A stretch of 64,000 nt of DNA from Dehalococcoidales bacterium (GTDB lineage Bacteria > Chloroflexota > Dehalococcoidia > Dehalococcoidales > UBA3254). The notes under the pieces were generated by a model, which was given only the letters and a program-made list of their open reading frames with translations, was not told where the DNA came from and ran no database searches. The position numbers and the translations under genes were made by a program. Numbering within the stretch: position 1 is the stretch's first letter; each line of letters starts with the position of its first letter. Shown here one piece after another: positions 44,853-54,972 of the stretch. The stretch lies in the NCBI GenBank assembly GCA_016926695.1, contig JAFGOB010000092.1, positions 30,404 to 94,403 on the forward strand, given 5' to 3'.

Positions 44853-46298
44853 ATGGCGAACTATAAGATGTGGATAGACGGAAAAGCAGTTGATGCCGTC
44901 TCGGGAAAAACATTTAATTCTTACAATCCGGCTACAGGCGAAGTAATCGCACAGGTGCCTCTGGGCGACAAGGAAGACATTAACAGGGCTGTTGCGGCTG
45001 CTAAAAAGGCTTTGCCGGCCTGGAAGAAAATATCAAACAGAGACCGCTCACAGTTGATGTTCAGGATAGCCGAGGCGGCCAAAAAGAATGCCGATGAGCT
45101 ATGTCATCTGGAAATTGATGAACATGGTATGCCGGTAATGATGGCCAGGATGCAGGGCTTTGCCGTAGCAAACATGTTCGAGAATATAGCCCATCTCGGC
45201 AGTGAAATCCGGACGGGTGATGTTGCCGTTACAGAAGCCGACAGGCTGGCCTATAATAAACGTGAACCGATCGGGGTCGCCGCGCTTATCACACCCTGGA
45301 ATATGCCGCTTATGATGGTTGCCTGGAAGATGTCTCTGGCTATAGGTACAGGTAATACCTGTATTGTCAAACCTCCGAGTATCAGCTCCCTTGGCGCCAT
45401 CAGGTTAGTAGAGCTGATAACAGAGTTAGGGTTACCACCAGGTGTTGTCAACATCGTAACCGGTCCCGGGGCCACTACAGGAGAAGCGCTTGCCAGTCAT
45501 CCTGATGTAAATCTGGTTGCCTTTACAGGAAGCTGTGAAGTTGGTAAAAGGATAATGGAGCTATCCAGCCAGACCGTAAAACGGCTACAACTGGAACTTG
45601 GCGGCAAGAACCCGATCATTCTGCTGGAAGACGCTGATGTCGATTTAGCAGTAGGCAAGTGTGTATGGGGACAGCATATGAACTCTGGAGCTATATGCGC
45701 CGCTCCCGGCAGGTACTATATTCATAAGAAAATATATGATGAATTCGTTGAAAAATATGTTGACGGAGCGAAGAAAATTACGGTGGGAGACCCCAATGAT
45801 GAAAAGAATGCCATGGGGCCGGTGGTCAGCGCCGAGCACCGTGACCGCATTGAGGGTTTCATTGCGGCTGGGGTAAAGGAAGGAGCTAAAGTGGTACTGG
45901 GAGGTCAGAGACCGACCCAACCACCGTTAGACAAAGGCTACTATGTAATGCCAACGGTTATTACCAATGTAAGACAGGATTCAGTACTGGCCAGGGAGGA
46001 GATCTTCGGTCCGGTTGCCTGCATCATGGAGCCGTGTTCATCTGACGAAGAAGCTATAGCTCTGGCAAATGACAATACCTTCGGACTGGCATCCAGTATC
46101 TATTCCAGGAATGTGGCTAAAGCTATCAAATATGCCGACGATCTGGAAGCTGGTACTGTCTGGGTGAACGATACGATGGCGGTTGGCGATTTGCCATGGG
46201 GCGGTTTCAAGCATAGCGGCTTCGGAAAAGAAGGTACCAAGTATGGTATTGAAGAATACACCCAGCTTAAAGCGGTGTCTGTGGTATTGAAAAGCTAG
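44853..46298 (+). CDS. Aldehyde dehydrogenase
   Basis: NAD(P)-dependent aldehyde dehydrogenase, 481 residues, of the broad ALDH family. Motifs are PWNMPLMMVAWK, FTGSCEVGKRI (cofactor site), the catalytic Glu in LELGGKNPIILLED, and the nucleophilic Cys in MNSGAICAAPGRYY. EIFGPVACIM and PWGGFKHSGFGKEGTKYGIEEYTQ close the protein. AGGAG precedes the ATG by 7 bp. It could oxidise an aldehyde released from the aromatic pathway to the acid later activated to CoA. Substrate unknown. Confidence 0.94.
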   Translation: MANYKMWIDGKAVDAVSGKTFNSYNPATGEVIAQVPLGDKEDINRAVAAAKKALPAWKKISNRDRSQLMFRIAEAAKKNADELCHLEIDEHGMPVMMARMQGFAVANMFENIAHLGSEIRTGDVAVTEADRLAYNKREPIGVAALITPWNMPLMMVAWKMSLAIGTGNTCIVKPPSISSLGAIRLVELITELGLPPGVVNIVTGPGATTGEALASHPDVNLVAFTGSCEVGKRIMELSSQTVKRLQLELGGKNPIILLEDADVDLAVGKCVWGQHMNSGAICAAPGRYYIHKKIYDEFVEKYVDGAKKITVGDPNDEKNAMGPVVSAEHRDRIEGFIAAGVKEGAKVVLGGQRPTQPPLDKGYYVMPTVITNVRQDSVLAREEIFGPVACIMEPCSSDEEAIALANDNTFGLASSIYSRNVAKAIKYADDLEAGTVWVNDTMAVGDLPWGGFKHSGFGKEGTKYGIEEYTQLKAVSVVLKS

Positions 46299-46341
46299 TA
46301 GAAATCGCCGACGATTGGATTATCCTGATATACAGCTAATT

Positions 46342-46376
46342 GGCGGTGTGACGGCCGGGAAGGCCGTCACACCGCC
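46342..46376. terminator. Strong hairpin between convergent genes
   Basis: Perfect 15-bp stem GGCGGTGTGACGGCC/GGCCGTCACACCGCC with a 5-nt loop, between the aldehyde dehydrogenase stop and the ABC ATPase stop. A T tract is absent on both sides, so it may act as a bidirectional transcription barrier or as RNA 3'-end protection. Confidence 0.65.
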
Positions 46377-46394
46377 GCGATCAAGTTCTTCGCA

Positions 46395-47381
46395 TCATAC
46401 CCTGATGCAGGCAACCTCATGTGTACCATCAACCTGGCGTAAGGGCGGTGCAATACGGCTGCATTCCTCCGTAGCCATCCAGCAGCGGGTACGAAAAGTA
46501 CAGCCGCTGGGAGGATTCAGCGGGCTTGGAACATTGCCTTGTAAAATAATGCGCTGGCGTTTTCTCTCAACCGCAGGATCGGGAATCGGCACGGCGGAAA
46601 GCAATGCCTTGGTGTAAGGGTGAAGGGGATTCTCATAAAGCTGGTCCCAGTCAGCGATTTCAACTATATGTCCCAGGTACATAACAGCGATGCGATCGCT
46701 GATATGCCGTACGACGGAAAGATCATGCGCAATGAATAGATAAGTAAGCCCCAGTTTTTTCTGAAGTTCCTGTAAAAGGTTTATTATTTGCGCCTGGATG
46801 GAAACATCCAGCGCCGATATCGGTTCGTCGCAGACAATTAAATCCGGATCGAGAGAAAGGGCGCGGGCGATTCCAATGCGTTGTCTCTGACCTCCGCTGA
46901 ACTCGTGCGGAAAGCGTCCTATCATTCTCAGGTCCAACCCTACGGTATTAAGAAGCTCTCCCACTCTTTCAGCACGCTGTTGCCTTGTCTTGTATTTGGG
47001 ATGATATTTTAGTGATTCACCGACAATGCTACCGGCGCTCTGCCGGGGATCAAGAGAAGCGTAAGGATCCTGAAAGATAAGCTGCATCTGGCGTCGGACA
47101 GGCCGCAGCTTGTTCTGTGGTAATCTGGTAATATCCTGTCCCTTGAAGATGATCTTTCCATTCGAAGGAGTGAAAATTCGCAGGATGCACCGTCCCACGG
47201 TTGTTTTACCACATCCGGTCTCACCGACCAGACCCAGGATTTCCCCTTTTTTTACTTTGAAGCTGACGTCATCGACAGCTTTTACATCAGCAACTCTACG
47301 GCGCATGATTCCCTTGATAACAGGGAAATACATCCTGAGGTTACTGACTTCCAGAAGCGTATTTTCTGCTGTTGAACCCAC
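46395..47381 (-). CDS. Dipeptide/oligopeptide ABC transporter ATP-binding protein (OppF/DppF-like)
   Basis: A 328-residue ATPase that powers import. The start is GTG 47381, with AAAGGAGA 6 bp upstream; it overlaps the preceding stop by one base (TAGTG). The Walker A motif is [12 protein letters not shown], the signature is [15 protein letters not shown], and Walker B is [14 protein letters not shown]. The C-terminal oligopeptide/dipeptide domain has cysteines in [15 protein letters not shown]. Last gene of the four-gene transporter operon. Confidence 0.94.
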   Translation of the reverse strand: MGSTAENTLLEVSNLRMYFPVIKGIMRRRVADVKAVDDVSFKVKKGEILGLVGETGCGKTTVGRCILRIFTPSNGKIIFKGQDITRLPQNKLRPVRRQMQLIFQDPYASLDPRQSAGSIVGESLKYHPKYKTRQQRAERVGELLNTVGLDLRMIGRFPHEFSGGQRQRIGIARALSLDPDLIVCDEPISALDVSIQAQIINLLQELQKKLGLTYLFIAHDLSVVRHISDRIAVMYLGHIVEIADWDQLYENPLHPYTKALLSAVPIPDPAVERKRQRIILQGNVPSPLNPPSGCTFRTRCWMATEECSRIAPPLRQVDGTHEVACIRV

Positions 47382-48367
47382 TAGTGGTCTCCTTTGATGT
47401 CGAGATGGCATCTGACATAATGCTGGCCGGACACCAGGTGCAGGTCAGGATCGGATTCGTCAAGACAACCGTCACGATATTCACAGCGGGGTTTAAAGGA
47501 ACATATGGGGGGCATGTTAACCATATTAGGGGGCATTCCTAAAATGGGTACTAAATGCCTGCTGCGAGGCGCATCCAGTCTGGGAACAGACTTGAGCAGC
47601 CCTATCGTATACGGATGACGCGGATCGCTGAAAATATCATCCGCCGTACCTGACTCTACAATACGTCCGGCATACATAACATAGATTCGCTGAGCATACC
47701 GTGCAACAACTCCCAGGTTGTGTGTGACGATAACCAGCGAGGTCTTAAATTGCTTGACCATATCAACCAGTATTTCCAGCAGCGCAGCCTGGGTAGTTAC
47801 GTCCAGGGCGGTAGTCGGTTCGTCAGCTATCAGCAGCTTTGGATTACATGAGATAGCCATGGCGATCATCACTCTCTGTCGCATTCCGCCGCTGAACTGG
47901 TGAGGATAATCATTAATGCGCGTTTTGGCTTCCGGAATGCCGACCAGCCCGAGTAACTCAATAGAACGTTTTACGGCAGCTTCCCGGCTCATTTTCAGGT
48001 GTAACACCAGCATTTCCGATATCTGTTCGCCAATGCTTAAGACGGGGTTGAGAGATGTCATTGGCTCCTGGAATATCATCCCTATCTTTCCGCCGCGGAT
48101 CGAACGCATAGCCTCACTATCGGGATGAAATTTTAAAAGGTCCTGTCCCTCGAAGATCACCTCCCCGCCCACTATTTTACCGGGCGGGTTCGGTATCACC
48201 TGTAGTATGGACATCTGGCTGACTGATTTTCCACAGCCGCTTTCTCCGACCAGACCTACAATTTCCTGTTCAAAAATAGTGAAAGAAACATCATTCACCG
48301 CGGTAACCAGACCGCTTTCGGTTTTGAACTGTGTCTTAAGATTATTAACTGTTAATAGCGTTGCCAT
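47381..48367 (-). CDS. Dipeptide/oligopeptide ABC transporter ATP-binding protein (OppD/DppD-like)
   Basis: A 328-residue ATPase with Walker [15 protein letters not shown], signature [16 protein letters not shown] and Walker [15 protein letters not shown]. The C-terminus carries four cysteines ([14 protein letters not shown] and YVRC); a similar set binds a [4Fe-4S] cluster in some dipeptide transporters. Forms a heterodimer with the OppF-like product. Confidence 0.94.
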   Translation of the reverse strand: MATLLTVNNLKTQFKTESGLVTAVNDVSFTIFEQEIVGLVGESGCGKSVSQMSILQVIPNPPGKIVGGEVIFEGQDLLKFHPDSEAMRSIRGGKIGMIFQEPMTSLNPVLSIGEQISEMLVLHLKMSREAAVKRSIELLGLVGIPEAKTRINDYPHQFSGGMRQRVMIAMAISCNPKLLIADEPTTALDVTTQAALLEILVDMVKQFKTSLVIVTHNLGVVARYAQRIYVMYAGRIVESGTADDIFSDPRHPYTIGLLKSVPRLDAPRSRHLVPILGMPPNMVNMPPICSFKPRCEYRDGCLDESDPDLHLVSGQHYVRCHLDIKGDH

Positions 48368-48400
48368 TTAAACCTGCCAGATAGAAAAATTTAATATTAC

Positions 48401-49327
48401 TTATATCGTTCCTCTTAGCCGCGGATCTAAAGCATCTCGCAAACCGTCTCCAACCATATTGAAGGAAAGTACCACCAGCGCAATAGTAATACCGGGGATA
48501 AAGGATAGAAGCGGATTAGTGAACAGGTACTTGTATCCTTCGCTTATCATTGATCCCCAGGATGCGGTAGGTGGTGAGATGCCTATACCGAGAAAGCTCA
48601 GACCAGCTTCAGCCAGTATCATCGATCCCATGTTGAGAGTAACTAATACCATCAATGGAGGAAAAGCATTGGGTAGAATATGACGCAAAGCAATATTTAG
48701 GTCGTTAATTCCTATAATTCTGCTTGCAGTCACATAGTCATTTCCTTTTAATGAAAGCACCTGAGCACACATCAAGCGGCAATATGAAGGTATCATAGCG
48801 ATGCCGAGAGATATCATGACATTCTTCAAACCGCCGCCAAGTGCGGCTGAAATCGCCAGAGCCAGTACCAGTGGCGGCAGCGACATCATCGTATCCATGA
48901 TCCTCATGATGATATTATTGACAATATTGCCGGAATAACCCGCAATTAGACCCAGTGACATCCCGATAACACCGGCTATTCCTACACCGATTATACCTAC
49001 CAGGAGAGATATCCTTGAGCCGTAGATGACACGGCTTAAAACATCTCGACCGAGAGCATCGGTACCGAAGAGGTGCTCTGAAGAGGGTTGGTTCAGCCTT
49101 ATTGTAAGGTTTTGCTTATAAGGATCGTATGGAGAAATGAACGGCGCAAAGATAGCCATAAAAATAAGCAATGCAATTATCACCGTACCGAATATTACCA
49201 GCCACCGGCTGAACATTACCCGGATAATACGCCGCATCTCACTGACTTGAGGCGGTGATTCCTCTATGCCATGGTTATTATTGAAATTTCCGGAGATAGT
49301 ATTTATTGTTTCGTTTTTCTTAATCAT
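48401..49327 (-). CDS. ABC transporter permease (DppC/OppC-like)
   Basis: A 308-residue inner membrane permease of the binding-protein-dependent transport family. The ATG at 49327 overlaps the upstream permease stop by 8 bases. Visible are the first membrane segment LVIFGTVIIALLIFMAIFAPFI, the periplasmic HLFGTDALGRDVLSRVIYG element typical of DppC, and the EAA loop around YVTASRIIGINDLNIALRHILPN. Confidence 0.93.
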   Translation of the reverse strand: MIKKNETINTISGNFNNNHGIEESPPQVSEMRRIIRVMFSRWLVIFGTVIIALLIFMAIFAPFISPYDPYKQNLTIRLNQPSSEHLFGTDALGRDVLSRVIYGSRISLLVGIIGVGIAGVIGMSLGLIAGYSGNIVNNIIMRIMDTMMSLPPLVLALAISAALGGGLKNVMISLGIAMIPSYCRLMCAQVLSLKGNDYVTASRIIGINDLNIALRHILPNAFPPLMVLVTLNMGSMILAEAGLSFLGIGISPPTASWGSMISEGYKYLFTNPLLSFIPGITIALVVLSFNMVGDGLRDALDPRLRGTI

Positions 49328-50264
49328 AACGTATCCTGGGATCAAGCCATCCATAGGCTAAATCGACTGTAAGATTAGCAATAACAGTTATCATCGCAAT
49401 GATCAACGTACATGCCTGAATAACAGGTATGTCCTTGTTAAGAGCGGCTTGAACGATAAGCCTGCCCATACCGGGAATATTGAAAACGTTTTCTATGAGT
49501 ACTGATCCTCCAACCAGCAGACCAACCTCTACGCCGAGTAACGTTATTACGGGGATGAGTGCATTTTTAAGGGCGTGTTTAAGTATAATAACTCGTTCCT
49601 TCAGCCCTTTAACCCTGGCAGTGCGGATATAATCCTGCCTGACAACCTCGAGCATGGATGACCTGGTCTGTCGTGTAAGGATGGCAATTGAATGAATCGC
49701 CAGACAAATAACGGGTAAAATTGCCTGTCTGGTACTGAGCCAGAAATCATCGAAGGGAGATGTATAGCCCTGGATTGGAATCCAGGATAGTTTTAGTCCA
49801 AAGTAATATGCCCCCATGATCCCGAGCCAGAAAACAGGCAGGGCTACGCCCAGATTGGCCAAAAGTGTAATAATCGAGTCCGATACCTTTCCCCTTCTGA
49901 TGGCGCAAACAATACCAAAAGTAATACCGACCAAGGTGCTGATGATAAAGGCTACGCCTGCCAGGTGAACAGTAACAGGCAACCGGGCTGCAATCAGCTC
50001 TGAAACATTGCGTTTATACATCACCGACTTCCCCAGGTCGCCCTGGATTGCATCAGTCAGCCAGTGTCCATACTGCTCCAGTAAAGGACGGTCAAGCCAA
50101 AGCTCCTTCCGGAGTGCATCGAGTTGTTCTCTACTGGCCTGTAGGCCCAGGATAGTTACAGCAGGGTCTCCGGGGATTAGCTTGACGAACACAAAGACCA
50201 TGATAGTGACAAGAAAAATAACAATGACACCTAAAATCAACCTGCGAACAATATATGCAAACAA
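49320..50264 (-). CDS. ABC transporter permease (DppB/OppB-like)
   Basis: A 314-residue permease with the family start YIVRRLILGVIVIFLVTIMVFVFVKLIPGDP and the EAA-type motif DYIRTARVKGLKERVIILKHALKNA. It is the first gene of the transporter operon. The solute-binding protein is absent here and is probably the lipoprotein gene at 53042 on the other strand. Confidence 0.93.
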   Translation of the reverse strand: MFAYIVRRLILGVIVIFLVTIMVFVFVKLIPGDPAVTILGLQASREQLDALRKELWLDRPLLEQYGHWLTDAIQGDLGKSVMYKRNVSELIAARLPVTVHLAGVAFIISTLVGITFGIVCAIRRGKVSDSIITLLANLGVALPVFWLGIMGAYYFGLKLSWIPIQGYTSPFDDFWLSTRQAILPVICLAIHSIAILTRQTRSSMLEVVRQDYIRTARVKGLKERVIILKHALKNALIPVITLLGVEVGLLVGGSVLIENVFNIPGMGRLIVQAALNKDIPVIQACTLIIAMITVIANLTVDLAYGWLDPRIRYD

Positions 50265-50738
50265 AAGACCTAATTCTCCTTATTAATGGTGCTTATATAT
50301 ATAAAAGCCGGGTAATATTCCCGCTGTTGGAGCGTCATTGTTGTATGGATTTAAAGGGCAATTTTATTGTTTGCATGGGAACAGCCAAGATGCCGTGCGT
50401 CAACAACAGTCGTTTAACGACTCTGTAATATATTATACCACCCTTAGTCAATACCTCCCCAAAGACCACAATCCGTAGGTTCGTTGACAGTATTTATAGC
50501 CGTATGCTATGCTGAGACACAATAAAAGAGTCTATCGCAAAGGTACGTTCAAGAAAAGGGATTACATAGCCAGTAACCGGAATTTTTTCCATATTACCGA
50601 TCAGGGCTTTACTGGATTTTATTGCCGTATAGAAGGATAATAGCATCCGCCATGCAGACTTATATGACTGAATGGAAAAATATTTAGGATTTATTTTTCA
50701 TAGCGTCCAATTAAGTCTGCATCAAGAGTGAGCTTGGT
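50265..50738. other. Divergent intergenic region
   Basis: A 474-bp noncoding region between the transporter operon and the first activase gene. It should hold promoters for both, yet I could not pick out a convincing -35/-10 pair or a clear ribosome site for the activase. Confidence 0.35.
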
Positions 50739-51530
50739 ATGATTGTAACAGGGATCGATGCAGGTTTAAAAACCTTAAAACTAGTTATCTTGAATGAAGA
50801 AAAAATCGTTGCCGATCGTGTAAACATAATCGGGAAAAACTCCATAACCGCGGCAACAGAACGGGCGCTGAACGAATCTGCTGCCGCAGCAGGTATATCC
50901 GGCAGTGAATTGCGACATATAGCTGCTACCGGAGCTTCCAGGCATCAGGTGCCTCATAGCAGTCAACAATTCCCGGAGACATTGTGCCTGGCAAAAGGAA
51001 TTGATTTTATTATACCGGCTTTTTCCGGGATAGTACTGGATGTCGGTGTACATAAAGCACTGGCTGTTAGATGTCAGGACGGGACTCCGATGGGTATATC
51101 CCGGAGCGACAGGTGTGCAGCCGGCAGCGGTGAATACCTGGAAATGGTAGCTGAAATGATGGACATAGACATAGGCCGGATGGGTGAGTTTTATCAGAGG
51201 TCTCTCCAACCGGTGGAAATACAAAGCACCTGCTCGGTTTTTGCTGAATCCGAAATCATTTCGCTCATGCATCAACAAAAGCGCCCTGAAGATATTCTCA
51301 AGGGCGCTATCAAGGGGTTTGTAGCACGCCTGTACCCGTTACTCTTGAGCGTTGGGTATTCCAAAGAAAATAGCGTGGTTGCCATTGCCGGGGGCGTTGC
51401 TCATAATTCAGGGATAATACAGGCGCTGGAAGAGCAAATCGGCCGTAGTGTTATCGTCCCCGATAAATCGTCCGTAATTGGAGCTTTGGGCGCCGCTCTG
51501 ATGGGAAGAGAGAGATTAAGATCGCAATGA
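50739..51530 (+). CDS. BadF/BcrD/HgdC-type activating ATPase (first)
   Basis: A 263-residue ASKHA-fold ATPase that delivers an electron to a dehydratase or benzoyl-CoA reductase-type enzyme with ATP hydrolysis. It shows GIDAGLKTLKLV (phosphate loop 1), the cluster cysteines in SDRCAAGSGEYLE and STCSVFAESEI, which join two monomers through one [4Fe-4S], and VAIAGGVAHNSG (ATP-binding). VLDVGVHK replaces the more usual DxGGQD, so the second phosphate site is divergent. Its last four bases overlap the start of a second activase. Two different activases suggest a heterodimer as in benzoyl-CoA reductase (BcrAD/BzdPQ). Confidence 0.88.
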   Translation: MIVTGIDAGLKTLKLVILNEEKIVADRVNIIGKNSITAATERALNESAAAAGISGSELRHIAATGASRHQVPHSSQQFPETLCLAKGIDFIIPAFSGIVLDVGVHKALAVRCQDGTPMGISRSDRCAAGSGEYLEMVAEMMDIDIGRMGEFYQRSLQPVEIQSTCSVFAESEIISLMHQQKRPEDILKGAIKGFVARLYPLLLSVGYSKENSVVAIAGGVAHNSGIIQALEEQIGRSVIVPDKSSVIGALGAALMGRERLRSQ

Positions 51531-52327
51531 AGATTACCGCTGGCATAGATATAGGCTCAATGAGCACAAAAGTAGTCCTGATGAAGGACAATGAGATCAT
51601 TTCGTGGGGTATACTGCCTACAGGTATCAACGGCGCTGAAACGGCGGGCAATATCATCAGGTCTCTTTTAGAAGAAAAAGAGATGACTTTCAGTGAAATT
51701 CAATACATCGTCTCAACAGGATACGGCCGTTTCGAAGTCCCCTTCGCACAGAAAAATATCACCGAGATATCATGTCATGCCCGTGGAGCAAACTGGTTGT
51801 GTCCGGAAGTACGGACTATCCTCGATATGGGCGGGCAGGACTGCAAGGCCATAAGATGTGATGAAGGCGGCCATGTACTTAATTTCGCCATGAACGACAA
51901 GTGCGCGGCAGGCACCGGACGCTACCTTGAGAGAGTAGCTAAAACCCTGGAGGTGCCGATAGACCAGATCGGGCCTCTATCTCTGCAAATCGTAGATTCG
52001 CCGGTTAGCATCAGCAATTACTGCGCGGTTTTTGCTCAAAATGATATCCTTGTGAGTCTTCGGGAAGGAAAGCATATCAACGATATTCTGGCAGGAGCCC
52101 ATGATGCCATTTGCAGCCGGGCTCAGGACCTGTTTGAGAGAGTGGGTTTGGTAAAGGCTTTTATGATAACAGGCGGTATTGCTAAAAATGCAGGTGTTGT
52201 TAAGCGTATCGAAGCGAAGGTGAAAATGGAAGTCATTGTTCCTTTTGAACCCCAGATTGCAGGGGCTCTTGGTGCGGCGATATTTGCTCAGGAAAAATTG
52301 AAGGTGGCAACTTCATCCGATGCTTAA
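51527..52327 (+). CDS. BadF/BcrA/HgdC-type activating ATPase (second)
   Basis: A 266-residue activase with GIDIGSMSTKVVLM, the intact ILDMGGQDCKAIR motif, cluster cysteines in NDKCAAGTGRYLE and SNYCAVFAQNDI, and MITGGIAKNAGVV. It keeps all standard residues, unlike its upstream partner. ATGA overlap means coupled translation, favouring a heterodimer with equal amounts of both products. Confidence 0.92.
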   Translation: MKITAGIDIGSMSTKVVLMKDNEIISWGILPTGINGAETAGNIIRSLLEEKEMTFSEIQYIVSTGYGRFEVPFAQKNITEISCHARGANWLCPEVRTILDMGGQDCKAIRCDEGGHVLNFAMNDKCAAGTGRYLERVAKTLEVPIDQIGPLSLQIVDSPVSISNYCAVFAQNDILVSLREGKHINDILAGAHDAICSRAQDLFERVGLVKAFMITGGIAKNAGVVKRIEAKVKMEVIVPFEPQIAGALGAAIFAQEKLKVATSSDA

Positions 52328-52504
52328 GATTCCCATGTCATTGTTCCAGCCCGCAAACAATCTTGTATTCTCCATTTGAAGCTATATTCCCCTTAGCCTT
52401 ATTCAGAGGTGTTCCCTCCGTTCAAATATTATCTTGAGAGCCCCCAGACATACAGGATTGACTCCAATTGACATAGAAAATCAATGACTTTTTTTCCATA
52501 CGGT

Positions 52505-52800
52505 AAAACCTCGATTTATCATATCTACAGCCACTGGCGGGCAAATTAAGAAAAATATTACGAGAAAAAATGCTCATTAGCCTTCAATATGCCTCTATTA
52601 GATCATATTTACAACGAATATCAGCATTATCTGCAACATTGACAATCTGTATCAAAAGATGGAAAAATTAGGGAAATCCAGTCTGGTTGTATCTTGAAGT
52701 TGCTTTAAAAACTGAGGAATCGTGGTGTATATGTTCTTTTCCTGGTTGACACTTATTCCTGAGTTTAGATCAGGAAAAGTTTTGAGGAATTACACCTTAA
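52505..52800 (+). repeat. 296-bp dispersed repeat, copy 2
   Basis: Second copy of the block at 44196-44491, 177 bp after the activase stop and 241 bp before the solute-binding protein gene. It occupies most of the 714-bp gap 52328-53041, which has no gene. Both copies end at CACCTTAA and both lie in the same orientation ahead of plus-strand genes. Confidence 0.75.
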
Positions 52801-53041
52801 TGGCAGTACTCCCTTCCGGTTTCTTTTTCAACATCAGATCGGAGCTTAGCCCGGGTAAAATCAAAAGGGTGGCAAAGATAATCTGATTGGCTGTTCTCAC
52901 GGGATGGATAAACCGGCAGGTTATAAATTACATCAAGCTGGAAGGAAAAAGGAAAAAACAAGGCCGAAAAGCACCGCTGTTGGAAAGATTTGGAGCTTTA
53001 AAAATAAGGCGATCTTTACAGAAAGGAGGAAAAACAAGAGG

Positions 53042-54751
53042 ATGAGAGGGATTTTAGTGATCTTAGCATGCATCGTAATGTTAAGCACAATGATTCTCGC
53101 TGGCTGCGGAGGATCAGACACTACAACGACCACAACCAAACCGGCTGCAACCACCCAGGCTGCGTCCAAACCGGCTGCAACCACTCAGGCTGCAACCAAA
53201 CCGGCTGAACCTACCCAACCGGCCACCAAACCATCTGAACCAACCAAGCCCGCAACCAAACCGGCTGCAACCACACCAACCACTCCAAAAACAGAGAAAA
53301 AATATGGCGGTATTCTGAGGATATCTACCGGACGTGATGCCAGAACACCGGGAGATCCGGTTAACGAAACGTCTCATGAAGGTATGATAATGATGGGAGC
53401 GGCAGTTGAATATCTCGCCCGCCTGGATGGGACGGAAACCTGTCAGCCCTGGCTGGCAGAGACCTGGGAACTGGGTCCCGATGCAAAATCGCTGACTGTC
53501 AAGCTTAAGAAGGGTATCAAGTTCCATGATGGTACTGATTTCAACGCTGAAGCCGTTAAATGGAACTGGGAAAGGTACATGGAGGTATCCAATCCTTTCA
53601 CAGCCTCGGTTGAGTCGATAGATATTATTGACGACTATACTCTGCGGGCTAATCTTTCCGTCACGGATATAAGCATTATTGAAAACCTGCTATTTGATGC
53701 GGGCGCTATCGTATCGCCCACCGCCTGGCAGAAGAACGGCGCTGAACTGGCGGAAAAGACGCCGGTAGGCACCGGACCCTTTGAGTTTGTAAGCTGGGAA
53801 CCGGAAGTATCCATGACGTTTAAGAAATTCGATGGCTACTGGCGGAAAGGCGAGCCTTACCTGGACGGTGTTGAATTTACCGTGATAAGTGATGAAATGA
53901 CCAAAATGCTTGCCCTCCAGGCCGGCGATGTAGATGTAGCTGCGATGCTGGCGCTGGATAAAGCCAAGCAGTTGGCTGATGAGGGTAAATATGGCATTCC
54001 GGTGGTTACCGTCGGAAAAGGGTTGATGATGTTCGGAGTGAACTTCGACACCGGCAATCCCGATTCCAGATTTACCCTGAAAGTACGTCAGGCCGTTGCC
54101 CATGCTATCGATAGACAGGCTATTGTCGATAGTTTCCTGTATGGTTTCGGGGCAGCCACGGATCAGTGGGGCAGCCCTGAATCCTGGGTTTACAACACCA
54201 CTCTGGCGGGATATCCGTACGATCCGGCCAGGGCAAAAGCGCTGCTGGCTGAAGAGGGTTATGCAGATAAACCCATGGAGATGAAATACCACGTTACCAA
54301 CATGGACCTGGACCGATACCAGGCTATCCAGGGAATGTTGAACGAGGCCGGTTTTAAATGTGAACTCGTTGTTCATGAGCTTCCGGGATGGCGCGATATT
54401 ATCACTTCAACCGGATGGCACGATGAAACGGTCCTGTTCATCGGTCCCGGTGGAGGGGATATGGCGACTAATATGGCATGGTTCCGGTCCGATAGCTGGG
54501 CTTATGTCAGTTGGAAACATTCGCCGGAGATTGATGCCATGGTAGACAAGGCTCTCGGAGCACCAGACCTCAAGACACTGAAAGAGAGTATCTGGGCTAT
54601 TCAAAAGTGGGCGTTCCAGGACGAACTGATGTATGTACCCGCATTTATTACTGGTACGGTAAGTGCGCTTGCACCATCAGTAAAGGACAGCGGAATATTC
54701 GAGAATGTCTCCAACCAATGGAGACCCAATGATTGCTGGTTAGACAGATAA
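53042..54751 (+). CDS. Lipoprotein solute-binding protein, dipeptide ABC transporter type (SBP_bac_5)
   Basis: A 569-residue extracytoplasmic binding protein. The ATG at 53042 is preferred because it starts the signal peptide directly; a longer frame begins at 52904 with a charged non-signal extension. The lipobox is LAGC with Cys22. Residues 25-75 are a Thr/Pro/Ala linker built from repeats of KPAATTQA. The family-5 binding domain follows, with LTVKLKKGIKFHDGTDFNAEAVKWNWER, GTGPFEFVSWEPEVSMTFKKFDGYW and VRQAVAHAIDRQAIVDSFLYG. It probably feeds the DppB/C/D/F-type transporter at 46-50 kb. The ligand is unknown, and may be an aromatic or organic acid rather than a peptide. Confidence 0.93.
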   Translation: MRGILVILACIVMLSTMILAGCGGSDTTTTTTKPAATTQAASKPAATTQAATKPAEPTQPATKPSEPTKPATKPAATTPTTPKTEKKYGGILRISTGRDARTPGDPVNETSHEGMIMMGAAVEYLARLDGTETCQPWLAETWELGPDAKSLTVKLKKGIKFHDGTDFNAEAVKWNWERYMEVSNPFTASVESIDIIDDYTLRANLSVTDISIIENLLFDAGAIVSPTAWQKNGAELAEKTPVGTGPFEFVSWEPEVSMTFKKFDGYWRKGEPYLDGVEFTVISDEMTKMLALQAGDVDVAAMLALDKAKQLADEGKYGIPVVTVGKGLMMFGVNFDTGNPDSRFTLKVRQAVAHAIDRQAIVDSFLYGFGAATDQWGSPESWVYNTTLAGYPYDPARAKALLAEEGYADKPMEMKYHVTNMDLDRYQAIQGMLNEAGFKCELVVHELPGWRDIITSTGWHDETVLFIGPGGGDMATNMAWFRSDSWAYVSWKHSPEIDAMVDKALGAPDLKTLKESIWAIQKWAFQDELMYVPAFITGTVSALAPSVKDSGIFENVSNQWRPNDCWLDR

Positions 54752-54758
54752 CTTTTAC

Positions 54759-54796
54759 GGCAGGGATCAGGCCTGGTACAGACTCTGATCCCTGCC
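54759..54796 (+). terminator. Hairpin after the solute-binding protein gene
   Basis: Perfect 11-bp stem GGCAGGGATCA/TGATCCCTGCC starting 8 bp after the stop, without a T tract. Likely a terminator or an mRNA stabiliser that raises binding-protein levels. Confidence 0.6.
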
Positions 54797-54972
54797 AGGT
54801 TACACACCGCAAATTTTTGATATTACCTGCTGCAAGTTGAACCGCGATGAAGGCTGTGTTGATAGTACACAGATATCAGGGGTAGGTAATGTGACGGCAG
54901 ATTAAAAAGATATCTTATACGTTTGCGGTATTTAAAAGACAACATAATGTCGAATCAGAAGGAAAGAGAAAT

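Noticed and set aside
44534..44854. 106-codon minus-strand frame upstream of the aldehyde dehydrogenase
   Set aside because: It covers an inverted repeat and the promoter region of a conserved gene, and no family features are visible.
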